A stretch of 64,000 nt of DNA from G965203045 sp965203045 (GTDB lineage: Bacteria > Pseudomonadota > Gammaproteobacteria > PS1 > Pseudothioglobaceae), in contig OZ241850.1 of NCBI GenBank assembly GCA_965203045.1, forward strand, positions 930,001-994,000. The letters run 5' to 3'. The notes under the pieces were generated by a model that was not told the DNA's origin, did no database searches, and saw nothing but the letters and a program-made list of their open reading frames with translations. The position numbers and the translations under genes were made by a program. Shown piece by piece: positions 38,237 through 46,189 of the stretch (position 1 is its first letter; the number at the start of each line of letters is the position of its first letter).

Positions 38237-38623
38237 ATGAGCAAGAAACATAATACACTAAAACCATCAAAGGATGCTCCATATCCTGATACTTTTGACC
38301 ATCTTCGTTTCAAAGAGTGTATGCGCACACCTCACGATCTTGGAGGAGAGTCTGATACATCTATACAATGGGAAGAAAAAGAAGAAGAACAATGGGAATT
38401 AAACACCTATGTAACTTGTGAGTGTTTGGCGTGGCGTGGTGTTTGGAATGCTGAGGAGAGGAGACGCAGACAGAATGTTGACCTTGGCAACTCCAATTAT
38501 TTAGCGCTACCTTATTATGGTAGATGGTTGTTATCAGCAGCAAGGATTATGGTTGATAAGCAACACGCTACACTCACCGAATTAATGAATAAAATACAGG
38601 AGGTTAGAGAACGTTATGAGTAG
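38237..38623 (+). CDS. scnB: Thiocyanate hydrolase beta subunit (N-terminal half of nitrile hydratase beta)
   Basis: A 128-residue cytoplasmic protein matching the N-terminal helical half of nitrile hydratase beta subunits: PYPDTFDHLRFKECMRTPHD, AWRGVWNAEERRRRQN, and LPYYGRWLLSAARIMVDK with the usual Tyr-x-x-Trp and threonine-Glu-Leu (TLTELMNKI) ending. In thiocyanate hydrolase the nitrile hydratase beta chain is split into two genes, which is exactly what is seen here with the next gene. It is first in the operon; the ribosome-binding site is weak. It overlaps scnA by 8 bp. A three-subunit cobalt nitrile hydratase is the alternative; neighbours favour thiocyanate. Confidence 0.78.
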   Translation: MSKKHNTLKPSKDAPYPDTFDHLRFKECMRTPHDLGGESDTSIQWEEKEEEQWELNTYVTCECLAWRGVWNAEERRRRQNVDLGNSNYLALPYYGRWLLSAARIMVDKQHATLTELMNKIQEVRERYE

Positions 38624-38969
38624 AAGTCATCATGCTGATAAAGCAACAGGGGTAGGCGACCCGCAATGTTTTAAAGGAGAGGCATCTCCAGCTAAATTCA
38701 AGCCTGGGGATCGTATTAGGGTTAGGGATTTACCAGATGTTTTTTATACGCGCACTATGTACTATACCAGAGGCAATGTGGGTGAGGTGGTGATTGCAAC
38801 TCATGAGAGTCCAGCCCCAGAAGATGAGGCTTGGGATAATGTTGATAAACCAGAATGGTTCTACATTGTGCGGTTTAAGCAAAAAGACTTGTGGCCCGAA
38901 TATCCACACGAATATAGTCAAGACTCTCTACAAACTGAACTATCAGAACGTTGGCTAGAGTCTGCGTGA
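38616..38969 (+). CDS. scnA: Thiocyanate hydrolase alpha subunit (C-terminal SH3-like half of nitrile hydratase beta)
   Basis: A 117-residue protein equivalent to the C-terminal SH3-like barrel of nitrile hydratase beta: FKPGDRIRVRDLPDVFYTRTMYYTRGNVGEVV, then AWDNVDKPEWFYIVRFKQKDLWPE and the closing acidic DSLQTELSERWLE. It has a good AGGAGG site upstream (in the 3' end of scnB) and overlaps it, so the two halves are made in step. The known enzyme is a heterotrimer (repeated four times) that hydrolyses thiocyanate to carbonyl sulfide and ammonia. Confidence 0.8.
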   Translation: MSRSHHADKATGVGDPQCFKGEASPAKFKPGDRIRVRDLPDVFYTRTMYYTRGNVGEVVIATHESPAPEDEAWDNVDKPEWFYIVRFKQKDLWPEYPHEYSQDSLQTELSERWLESA

Positions 38970-39005
38970 TTTTATTCAAACATAAAAAATTACAGGAGGT
39001 ATAAA

Positions 39006-39701
39006 ATGGCAAAGAAACATAAAGCCGCACCTATGGTTGATGAGGTGAGTGATTTTGAGGTACTTGAGGCTGCTGTGCGTGAACTCGCAATTGAAAAGGG
39101 TCTTTTTAGCGCAGAAGACCACAGACAGTTTACCGAATATGCACACAATATAGGTCCCCTGCCAGCAGCGCGTTTGGTTGCTAAGGCTTGGTTGGACCCT
39201 GAATTTAAAAAACTTGCGTTAACAGATGGCGTTAAAGCCAGCCTAGAGGTTGGTGTTGACTGGATTAACAGCCCGCCAACAAAGTTTGGCACTCCAAGCG
39301 ATTATTGCGACTTGCGCGTTCTTGAAGACACGCCTAAAGTAAAGCATGTTATTGTTTGTACTCTGTGTTCATGTTATCCGCGTCCGATACTTGGTCATTC
39401 TCCAGAGTGGTATAGAACACCTAATTATCGTCGCCGAATTGTGCGCTCACCCAGACAAGTGCTTAGCGATTTTGGTTTGGTAATACCAAAAGATGTTGAA
39501 GTTAGAGTGGAAGACTCTAATCAAAAATGCCGTTTTATGGTCCTGCCAATGAGACCAGAAGGCACAGAAGGTTGGAGTGAGGACCAGTTAAGCGAGATTG
39601 TAACACGTGATTGTATGCTTGGAATAGCGCTACCACATCCCGATAGAAAGCATAATGTTAAACGCCCAATACATAAGGCAGTTAACCCAGTTGCCCACTA
39701 A
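39006..39701 (+). CDS. scnC: Thiocyanate hydrolase gamma subunit, cobalt-binding catalytic chain
   Basis: A 231-residue protein homologous to nitrile hydratase alpha. The metal claw VCTLCSC lies at residues 117-123 (Cys118, 121, 123), and the Thr between Val-Cys and Leu marks the cobalt type. The claw is followed by YPRPILGHSPEWYRTPNYRRR, including the conserved Arg/Tyr region. In this family two of the claw cysteines are oxidised to sulfenic and sulfinic acids. A near-perfect AGGAGG precedes the ATG. Length is close to the 243 residues of the Thiobacillus enzyme as I recall it. Nitrile hydratase alpha is the alternative name, but the split beta, chaperone and sulfur genes favour thiocyanate hydrolase. 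Confidence 0.87.
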   Translation: MAKKHKAAPMVDEVSDFEVLEAAVRELAIEKGLFSAEDHRQFTEYAHNIGPLPAARLVAKAWLDPEFKKLALTDGVKASLEVGVDWINSPPTKFGTPSDYCDLRVLEDTPKVKHVIVCTLCSCYPRPILGHSPEWYRTPNYRRRIVRSPRQVLSDFGLVIPKDVEVRVEDSNQKCRFMVLPMRPEGTEGWSEDQLSEIVTRDCMLGIALPHPDRKHNVKRPIHKAVNPVAH

Positions 39702-39712
39702 CAAGCATTGCT

Positions 39713-40084
39713 GTGGCTCAAACTATTACTGACTATAAAACTAATGTGGACGCAACACCTGTGCCGCTATTAGAGAAAGTTCGTAGTCGTGGTAGGGTCT
39801 GGGCGGATTTATCCAAGCAATATGGTGTTGATAATCCTAATCCGCCATGGAAGTTAAGTTTAGATGGGATATGTGATGCGCTAGATGAGCAGTCTTGTGC
39901 TTTGCCGGGGTTAGAACGTAGATGGGAAGAGGACTGCTTATCTGCAGATTTGTATGCAGACCTTCCTTTTCCAGAAAGGCAGCTTTTGACGTTGGCGCAC
40001 TCGATGATAAAACGTAATTTAATAAGTGAGGATGAGCTCGCAGAGCGTATGAAGCAAGTTGATAAGAAATTAAATGTGGTTTAG
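39713..40084 (+). CDS. P15K-like cobalt chaperone / maturation factor of thiocyanate hydrolase
   Basis: A 123-residue protein with the nitrile-hydratase accessory-protein pattern, itself distantly like the N-terminal half of the beta subunit: VWADLSKQYGV, LDEQSCALPGLERRWEEDCL, DLPFPERQLLTLAHSMIKRN and LISEDELAERM. In Thiobacillus the gene just after scnC encodes P15K, which delivers cobalt to the gamma subunit; position and size agree. The start is GTG at 39713 with only a weak ribosome-binding site, 11 bp after scnC, which may hold the chaperone below the subunit level. Confidence 0.75.
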   Translation: MAQTITDYKTNVDATPVPLLEKVRSRGRVWADLSKQYGVDNPNPPWKLSLDGICDALDEQSCALPGLERRWEEDCLSADLYADLPFPERQLLTLAHSMIKRNLISEDELAERMKQVDKKLNVV

Positions 40085-40126
40085 AATGGTAAAGGTGATT
40101 TTAGTAATGTTGTGTTTAGGAGTTAG

Positions 40127-40936
40127 ATGATGAAAAAAGCCCGTGGTGTGCATATCAAAGTTGACAATTTGGTCCATAGATATACCCCTAAGTCGCCACT
40201 GACTTTTGCTAATGCCAGTATAGAAGCCTCTCCTGGTGAATTGTTGGTGATTGTTGGTCGTTCTGGTTGCGGTAAATCGACTATACTACAAATAATATCT
40301 GGTTTATTGAGCGCTACTAGCGGAACAGTTTATTTTGATGATGAGTTAATCATCAAACCATCATCGCGTTGGGTAATGATGTTTCAAGCGCCTTGTTTGT
40401 TCCCTTGGATGACGGTGAAACGTAATGCGGGAATTGGTCTGCATTTTGCTGGTTGGTCTAGTGACAAAAAACGTGATAGAGTAGCCGAGGTAATTAAGCT
40501 TGTTGGTCTTGAAGATTATGCAAAAAATAATGTCCAAGATCTCTCGGGTGGACAGCAGCAACGGGTTGCGTTGGCTAGGTCTTTGGTAATGGAACCGCGG
40601 GTGTTGCTTTTAGATGAACCTTTTTCTGCTCTTGATGCTTTTACACGCACCGCTTTACAAAAAGATGTGCGCGCCATAGCGAAAAAATTAGGCTTTAATT
40701 TAGTAATGGTTACCCATGATATTGACGAGGCGGTGTTGATGGCTGATAGAATATTGATTATGGCTGGTTCGCCCGGAAAGATTGTCCACGATATTAGTAT
40801 TGACCTTAAAGACCCGCGTGAACGTGATAATAAAGATGTTATAAACGCGCGCAAACGTGTTATGAGACTTTTTCATAATGTTTCTGGTGTAGATGCTGAT
40901 GCCTCTAGCAGCGTGGAGCTCGCAAAGGCTAAATAG
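40127..40936 (+). CDS. ABC transporter ATP-binding protein, nitrate/sulfonate/taurine type
   Basis: A 269-residue cytoplasmic ATPase. Walker A is GRSGCGKST, Q-loop MFQAPCLFPWMTV, signature LSGGQQQRVALARSL, Walker B VLLLDEPFSALDA and H-loop VTHDIDEAVLMADRI; the 'PWxTV' context is typical of the TauB/SsuB/NrtD group. AGGAGTT precedes the ATG at 40127, and a second ATG at 40130 is also possible. With the following binding protein and permease it forms one complete importer. Situated directly behind the hydrolase genes, it may import thiocyanate or cyanate; this is inference. Confidence 0.9.
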   Translation: MMKKARGVHIKVDNLVHRYTPKSPLTFANASIEASPGELLVIVGRSGCGKSTILQIISGLLSATSGTVYFDDELIIKPSSRWVMMFQAPCLFPWMTVKRNAGIGLHFAGWSSDKKRDRVAEVIKLVGLEDYAKNNVQDLSGGQQQRVALARSLVMEPRVLLLDEPFSALDAFTRTALQKDVRAIAKKLGFNLVMVTHDIDEAVLMADRILIMAGSPGKIVHDISIDLKDPRERDNKDVINARKRVMRLFHNVSGVDADASSSVELAKAK

Positions 40937-41037
40937 CGGTAAAGTATTTATTAAAATTCAATTTAATTGGTAGAGACAAGATTTATTAGATATAATGGAA
41001 GTGTAAAAGATGATTTTAAATAATAAGGAGAAATGAC

Positions 41038-42333
41038 ATGACTGATATAAAGAAAATGTATGAAAAATATGGCGATGGGATACAAGACCCAGACCTAGCG
41101 ATGCCTTCTGACCCACTTTTTAGGAATGTCCTAGGAACTGGTGTTAATCGTCGAGATTTTATCAAAACAACAGGTGTGGTAGCAGCGGCAGCAGCAGCTA
41201 TGCCTTTTTCTAGTTTTGCTCAGAAGAAAAAATGGAACCCAGTGGTCAGTATAGGGTATATACCAATAACAGATGCAGCAGCACTACTTGTTGCCCACGA
41301 AATGGGCTTCCTTAAAAAGCAAGGCATTGATTCGGTTAGACCAACTCTTATTCGTGGTTGGTCGGCGTTGGTTGAAGCTTTTTCAGCTCATCGTTTTAAC
41401 CTTACTCATTTGTTAGCGCCTATTCCGGTGGCAATGCGTTATAACAACAATTTTCCGGTAAAAATCACTGCTTGGGACCATACTAATGGTTCTGCTGTTG
41501 TGGTTGGTAAACACACTGGCATTAAGACTGCTAAAGACCTTGGAGGTAAGCAATTTGCGGTGCCTTATTGGTATTCAAACCATAATATAATTGCCCAAAA
41601 AATTATGAGAAAGGCTAACATTAAGCCAGTGATTCGTCCTCAAGACGCAAAATTGGCGGCAGACGAGTGTAATATTGTGGTTTTACCACCACCTAATATG
41701 CCACCTGCGCTGGCAGCAAAGAGTATTGATGCTTATTGTGTGGCGGAACCTTTTGCGGCTTTGGGTGAGATTAAAGCTGGCGGTAAAATTTTGCGCTTTA
41801 CTGGCGATGTTTGGAAAGGGCATCCTTGTTGCGTAGTGGCTATGCACGAGGAAGACACTACAAACCCCGACCGCGCCGCTTGGACACAAGGCATACATAA
41901 CGCCATCATTGAAGCACAAATTCATATTAGTGAGAATAGAGATTCAGTTTCTGAAATACTCTCTCGCGATGGTAAAAAATATTATCCGTTTCCAAAAGCA
42001 GTAGTTAAGCGGGCAATGACCTTTTATGATCCTGCATACTATAGTAACCCCCATGCAATTCAACATAAAGATTGGGGTCAGGACCGTATTAACTTCCAAG
42101 CATGGCCATATCCGTCAGCTACAAGGCTTAATGTCAACTTTTTAACAAAAGATACTGAGCTAACTGGTGATACAAAATTCCTCAGTAAGTTGAACGCTGA
42201 TTATGTAACCAATGATTTAGTAAGTTATAGTTTTGTTAAAAAAGCGCTTGAAGCAAATCCTAAGTGGAGAAAAGATTCAAGTGTGCCGCAGACTGGTAAC
42301 CCATATACTCGCGAAGAATTGTTTGTGGTGTAA
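41038..42333 (+). CDS. Tat-exported ABC transporter substrate-binding protein, NrtA/TauA-like
   Basis: A 431-residue periplasmic protein. After a 38-residue hydrophilic start comes a twin-arginine signal (NRRDFIKTTGVVAAAAAAM, ending FAQ), so it is exported folded. The mature part has the NMT1/nitrate-binding-protein-like fold: VSIGYIPITDAAALLVAHEMGF, LIRGWSALVEAFSAHRFN, HLLAPIPVAMRYNN, and VVLPPPNMPPALAAKSIDAYCVAEPFA. A strong AAGGAG fixes the start. The ligand cannot be read from sequence; the operon suggests a small linear anion such as thiocyanate or cyanate. Confidence 0.88.
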   Translation: MTDIKKMYEKYGDGIQDPDLAMPSDPLFRNVLGTGVNRRDFIKTTGVVAAAAAAMPFSSFAQKKKWNPVVSIGYIPITDAAALLVAHEMGFLKKQGIDSVRPTLIRGWSALVEAFSAHRFNLTHLLAPIPVAMRYNNNFPVKITAWDHTNGSAVVVGKHTGIKTAKDLGGKQFAVPYWYSNHNIIAQKIMRKANIKPVIRPQDAKLAADECNIVVLPPPNMPPALAAKSIDAYCVAEPFAALGEIKAGGKILRFTGDVWKGHPCCVVAMHEEDTTNPDRAAWTQGIHNAIIEAQIHISENRDSVSEILSRDGKKYYPFPKAVVKRAMTFYDPAYYSNPHAIQHKDWGQDRINFQAWPYPSATRLNVNFLTKDTELTGDTKFLSKLNADYVTNDLVSYSFVKKALEANPKWRKDSSVPQTGNPYTREELFVV

Positions 42334-42337
42334 GTAT

Positions 42338-43162
42338 ATGAATGCTGTTTGGAAGTTTTTTATCTCAAAGTTAGGGTTTTACGTCCACAAAATAGTAACC
42401 CATCCAATTTTTAATTGGGTTGCTGGACTGTTGATACTGTGGATGCTTTGGTGGATAGGCGGTTATTTGCTCTATATTAATCCTGATACCGCTAATTTTG
42501 CTGACTTTGGTCCTACACCAACATTTAAGGCGTTTCCAGTGCTGTGGGGTGATGGCACTATACCAAGTGCAATTGGTTCTAGCAGTTATCGCTTATTTTC
42601 TGCGCTTGGTATTGCAATAGCATTGGGGATTCCAATAGGTATCTTGCTTGGTCGTAGCAGAGTATTTCGTGAAATAAGTAACTCGCCATTTCAATTATTG
42701 CGTATGGTTAGCCCTTTATCTTGGGAGCCAATCGCGGTTATTGTATTTTTGACTTGGGACCAAGCAATTATATTTTTACTATCAATTGCCTCTGTGTGGC
42801 CCATAGCATTTGCAACCGCGGCTGGTTTAGCAAAAGTTGACCCAGCATGGTTTAGAGTAGCTCGTAATTTGGGCGCTAATCGCTGGCATACTTTGACACA
42901 GATTATCTTGCCGGCTATCGCGTTTGATATTCTAACTGGAATACGTCTGGCTCTTGGTGTGGCATGGATTGTATTGGTACCGGCAGAGTTTCTTGGGGTA
43001 ACATCGGGTCTTGGTTATTCCATTGCTGATGCCAGAGAAACTTTGTCTTATGACCATCTTACCGCTATGGTATTGGTTATTGGTATTTTTGGTTATATTC
43101 TTGACAGCACTGCATCGCTTGTTATTAAGCAGGTTAGTTGGCATCGTGGTGATGAGGCTTAG
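42338..43162 (+). CDS. ABC transporter permease, SsuC/TauC/NrtB type
   Basis: A 274-residue inner-membrane protein with about six transmembrane helices. The start at 42338 comes 4 bp after the binding-protein stop; the frame runs on upstream but that part overlaps the other gene and looks non-coding. The EAA loop facing the ATPase is recognisable (AAGLAKVDPAWFRVARNLGAN...ILPAIAFDILTGIR), and LGVAWIVLVPAEFLG is standard for this permease class. It completes the importer. Confidence 0.9.
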   Translation: MNAVWKFFISKLGFYVHKIVTHPIFNWVAGLLILWMLWWIGGYLLYINPDTANFADFGPTPTFKAFPVLWGDGTIPSAIGSSSYRLFSALGIAIALGIPIGILLGRSRVFREISNSPFQLLRMVSPLSWEPIAVIVFLTWDQAIIFLLSIASVWPIAFATAAGLAKVDPAWFRVARNLGANRWHTLTQIILPAIAFDILTGIRLALGVAWIVLVPAEFLGVTSGLGYSIADARETLSYDHLTAMVLVIGIFGYILDSTASLVIKQVSWHRGDEA

Positions 43163-43198
43163 ATTATTTTTTAAACTATATATAAAAGGAGAACAATT

Positions 43199-43381
43199 AT
43201 GCAAAATCAAACTTTAACTGCATCGGTTGGTAGCAAAACATCAGCCGCAAAGCTATTGCAACTTTTAGGCGGTTCTTTGTTGGCAATTGTCATTTTATAC
43301 GGTGTAGGTTTTGCGCATATACCTGTTGCGCATAACGCTGCCCATGATGTGCGTCATTCACAAGGATTTCCTTGCCATTGA
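43199..43381 (+). CDS. cbtB: CbtB-type cobalt transporter small subunit, copy 1
   Basis: A 60-residue membrane protein with one transmembrane helix (LLGGSLLAIVILYGVGFAH) and the CbtB C-terminal histidine motif AHNAAHDVRHSQGFPCH. CbtB with CbtA forms a putative cobalt importer. Strong AAGGAGAA site. It sits right after the importer genes and before cbtA. No cobalamin riboswitch fits in the 36-bp gap before it, so it should be controlled with the operon. Confidence 0.88.
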   Translation: MQNQTLTASVGSKTSAAKLLQLLGGSLLAIVILYGVGFAHIPVAHNAAHDVRHSQGFPCH

Positions 43382-43410
43382 CCTAAGTTCTAGTAAGTAG
43401 GAAAGGCAAA

Positions 43411-44154
43411 ATGTTACTTAGAGACCTTGTTTATTACGCGCTGTTAATTGGAGTGCTCTCAGGTGTGGTGGTTACGGTTGTGCAGTTTTGGCAAGTAATT
43501 CCTATTATCCAAAGTGCGGAATCTTTTGAAGACCAAGCTGTGGTTTCAGTATCTGTAGCCGATGGCGCGACTACACAAGGGCATTCTCATTCACATCAGT
43601 CATGGGCTCCTAGTGAAGGGGTTGAACGTACATTTTGGACATTTTTATCAAATAGTTTTACCGCTGCTGGTTTTGCTATGCTATTATTGAGTATTATGTT
43701 GTTTGTTTACAGGAATAAGCAAATAGCCGCATTTAACTTGAAACGCGCCCTATACTGGGGTGGCGCTGGTTATTTAGTATTTTTTTTAGCGCCATCAGTT
43801 GGAATGCCACCAGAGATACCGCTAGCAAATGTAGCGCCAGTTGAGGTGCGTCAACTGTGGTGGTTACTTGCTGTTGTGTGCACTGCAGCAGGGCTTGCTA
43901 GCCTAGTATTTATTAAAATGCCTTGGCGCTTAATAGCCCCGCCTTTATTAATAGCCCTGCCCCACTTAATTGGCGCGCCAGATATAGAAGGAGAAATGTT
44001 TATCAATCAAACACCGGATGCTGTTATAAGACTTGAAGAGCTTGCTAAGCAATTTATTAGCGCAACTGCAATTGTTAATGCTGTGCTTTGGTTTCTACTA
44101 GGAATCTTTGCTACTTTGGCAATGCAAAAAATATTAATAATGTCAAATAAATAA
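43411..44154 (+). CDS. cbtA: CbtA-type cobalt transporter
   Basis: A 247-residue membrane protein with about five or six transmembrane segments, beginning LLRDLVYYALLIGVLSGVV. A His-rich loop (GHSHSHQSW) sits after the first helix; LAPSVGMPPEIP and the ending FLLGIFATLAMQKI match the CbtA family. Placed between two cbtB copies in an operon for a cobalt enzyme, it most likely supplies the metal for ScnC. Confidence 0.87.
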   Translation: MLLRDLVYYALLIGVLSGVVVTVVQFWQVIPIIQSAESFEDQAVVSVSVADGATTQGHSHSHQSWAPSEGVERTFWTFLSNSFTAAGFAMLLLSIMLFVYRNKQIAAFNLKRALYWGGAGYLVFFLAPSVGMPPEIPLANVAPVEVRQLWWLLAVVCTAAGLASLVFIKMPWRLIAPPLLIALPHLIGAPDIEGEMFINQTPDAVIRLEELAKQFISATAIVNAVLWFLLGIFATLAMQKILIMSNK

Positions 44155-44174
44155 ATAAAATAGGAGGAATGATT

Positions 44175-44363
44175 ATGCAAAATAAAACTAGTATTATTGG
44201 CGGTGATGCGATATTTACAAAAACATCTACCAAGCCATTGCATCTTTTTGGTGCATTTTTATTAGGAATAGTAATTTTATATGGTGTTGGTTTTGCGCAT
44301 ATACCTGTTGCACATAATGCTGCTCATGATGTGCGTCATGCTCAAGGCTTCCCTTGCCACTAG
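44175..44363 (+). CDS. cbtB: CbtB-type cobalt transporter small subunit, copy 2
   Basis: A 62-residue paralogue of the CbtB 0.8 kb upstream with the same helix and the motif AHNAAHDVRHAQGFPCH. The ATG at 44175 is preferred: it lies 7 bp after a perfect AGGAGG, whereas the ATG at 44169 is too close. The N-terminal 20 residues differ from copy 1, while the last 40 are almost the same. Confidence 0.87.
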   Translation: MQNKTSIIGGDAIFTKTSTKPLHLFGAFLLGIVILYGVGFAHIPVAHNAAHDVRHAQGFPCH

Positions 44364-44372
44364 GTAAAAAAT

Positions 44373-44765
44373 ATGGCTAGTAATAAGGTTTATATTGTTT
44401 GCACTTCTGCAACACGCGAAAAATTACAAATGGCAGCAATGATTGCGTCGGTTTCTGTTGCTAATGGGAGTGTGGTGTCAGTATTTTTTTCTATGAATGC
44501 CATTTTGTATTTTGTCAGAGGAAGAATGGATAAAATGCCCATTGAAGGTGAATTTGGCAATCTTTTGGCGAACAAGGAAGTGCCGGAATTTAAGAACTTG
44601 TTTAAAATGGCAGTTGAGTTAGGCGATGCGCAATTATTGCCTTGCTCTATGGCTGTTGATGTGCTTGGTATTAAACAAGACCAGCTAGACCCTAGTTTTG
44701 GTCCACCAACAGGATTAACTAAGTTTTTAAGCGATGCCGAGGATGGGCAATTGCTACATTTTTAG
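44373..44765 (+). CDS. DsrE-family sulfur-relay protein
   Basis: A 130-residue cytoplasmic protein of the DsrE/DsrF/DrsH-like superfamily: KVYIVCTSATREKLQMAAMIA start, FFSMNAILYFVRG, and the conserved Cys in LLPCSMAVDVLGI (C91), with another at C10. DsrE-like proteins accept and pass persulfide sulfur, typically with a TusA partner; here tusA is the next gene, 16 bp away. The subgroup (DsrE, DsrE2, DsrE3) cannot be fixed by eye. Confidence 0.82.
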   Translation: MASNKVYIVCTSATREKLQMAAMIASVSVANGSVVSVFFSMNAILYFVRGRMDKMPIEGEFGNLLANKEVPEFKNLFKMAVELGDAQLLPCSMAVDVLGIKQDQLDPSFGPPTGLTKFLSDAEDGQLLHF

Positions 44766-44781
44766 ATATCAGGAAAAATTT

Positions 44782-45006
44782 ATGACTAAAGTTATTGATG
44801 CGCGCAACACCTTCTGCCCAGGGCCCCTAATGGAGCTTATTACCTACATGAAACAAGCCAATGTAGGCGATGTGCTGGAGTTGCTTTCAACTGATGATGG
44901 CACGGCAAGTGATGTGCCAGAGTGGGCTAACAAAATCGGACATGAAATAGTTGATAGCGAAAAAGTTGACCAAGTTTGGCACATTAAAGTGCGTAAATCC
45001 AAGTAA
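44782..45006 (+). CDS. tusA: TusA-family sulfur carrier
   Basis: A 74-residue protein with the family's CPGP motif (Cys12 in RNTFCPGPLMELITYMKQ), which carries a persulfide. AGGA at 44771 supports the ATG at 44782; the open frame begins upstream but lies within the DsrE-like gene. In thiotrophs TusA hands sulfur to DsrEFH or to a heterodisulfide-reductase-like complex; neither is in this window. The gene is probably a dedicated copy for this operon. Confidence 0.87.
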   Translation: MTKVIDARNTFCPGPLMELITYMKQANVGDVLELLSTDDGTASDVPEWANKIGHEIVDSEKVDQVWHIKVRKSK

Positions 45007-45041
45007 TACCATTTATAAAAAATTAAATATAAACAAATACT

Positions 45042-46175
45042 ATGAAAATTTTAATTGTTGGAGGCGGCACAGGTGGCACTATTGTAGCTAATAATCTAGC
45101 GCGACAATTGACGACTGAGATTCGCGCTAATAAGGTAGAAATTACTATGCTATCAAATTCTGACTTGCATATGTATCAACCTGGTTTGTTTTATGTGGCA
45201 TTTGGACAAATGATGCCTGACGAGTTGTATCGTCGCCAAACAAGTCTGTTGGAGTCCGGTATTGATTTTTATGTGGACCCAGTGGAACAATTTGAGCTTG
45301 ATAAAAATCAAGTAGTTACTAAAAGTGGCAAAACCTATACCTATGATATTATTGTTATTGCAACTGGTTCACGTATAATGTCTGCCTCTATTCCTGGTTT
45401 GAGTGAAGGCGGTCACACTTTTTATACCGAACAAGGCGCGATTAATATGTTCAAAAATTTACGTGAGTTTGAGAGTGGTAAGCTTGCTATCGTGGTTGGG
45501 GTGCCTCATAAATGCCCCATTGCGCCAGTTGAATTAGTATTTTCTCTACACCAATATTTTCAAGAACGCGGTATACGTGAAAAAGTCGAAATTAAATACC
45601 ATTATCCAATTAATCGTATTCATAGCATTGAAAATGTTGCAAAATGGGCGCAACCAGAGTTTGACAAAATAGGGGTTAAATACGAAACCTTATTTAATCT
45701 TGAAGAAGTAGATGCTAAAAACAAAGTCATAAAAAGTATGGAAGGTTCAGAGTATCAGTACGATATGCTTATCTCCATTCCCGAACACCATGGCATGGAA
45801 GTGATTGAAAGTAATAACTTAGGCAAAGATGGTTGGATTCCAACTGACCGTCATAAACTTACTATGGAAGGATATGATAATGTTTATGTATTAGGTGATA
45901 CTACCAACTTACCTGTTAGTAAAACTGGCTCTGTTGCCCATTTTGAGGCTGAGACAGTTGCCACTAATATCTCATCTATTATTAAAATTGGGTTTCCAGT
46001 TAAAAATTATGATGGCAAGGTTTATTGTTTTATTGAAGCAGGCCATGATAATGCTACTTATGCTATGTTTAACTATGAAAAACCCCCTGATTTGAAACCT
46101 GCGAATAAGTCGGTGCATTGGTTAAAAATGTCTTACAATAAGATGTATTGGACTACTGTTCGTGGATTGCTTTAA
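45042..46175 (+). CDS. Sulfide:quinone-oxidoreductase-like flavoprotein
   Basis: A 377-residue FAD-dependent oxidoreductase. The dinucleotide motif VGGGTGGTIVANNLA starts at residue 6, followed by YDIIVIATGSRI and the second FAD contact YVLGDTTNLPVSK. Cys158 (PHKCPIAPVE) and Cys329 (VYCFIEAG) fall where SQR-type enzymes keep their redox cysteines. There is no signal peptide, so it acts at the cytoplasmic face. Sulfide or a persulfidic sulfur carrier may be the electron donor; quinone is the likely acceptor. The family position relative to true SQR and to FccB is unclear. Confidence 0.8.
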   Translation: MKILIVGGGTGGTIVANNLARQLTTEIRANKVEITMLSNSDLHMYQPGLFYVAFGQMMPDELYRRQTSLLESGIDFYVDPVEQFELDKNQVVTKSGKTYTYDIIVIATGSRIMSASIPGLSEGGHTFYTEQGAINMFKNLREFESGKLAIVVGVPHKCPIAPVELVFSLHQYFQERGIREKVEIKYHYPINRIHSIENVAKWAQPEFDKIGVKYETLFNLEEVDAKNKVIKSMEGSEYQYDMLISIPEHHGMEVIESNNLGKDGWIPTDRHKLTMEGYDNVYVLGDTTNLPVSKTGSVAHFEAETVATNISSIIKIGFPVKNYDGKVYCFIEAGHDNATYAMFNYEKPPDLKPANKSVHWLKMSYNKMYWTTVRGLL

Positions 46176-46189
46176 ATGTATCATTAATT

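Noticed and set aside
38237..40084. Ordinary two-subunit nitrile hydratase
   Set aside because: The beta chain is split into two genes, and sulfur-relay genes and a CynR-like regulator accompany it. A three-subunit nitrile hydratase remains a fallback.
43163..43198. Cobalamin riboswitch before cbtB
   Set aside because: Only 36 bp separate the permease and cbtB genes; far too short.
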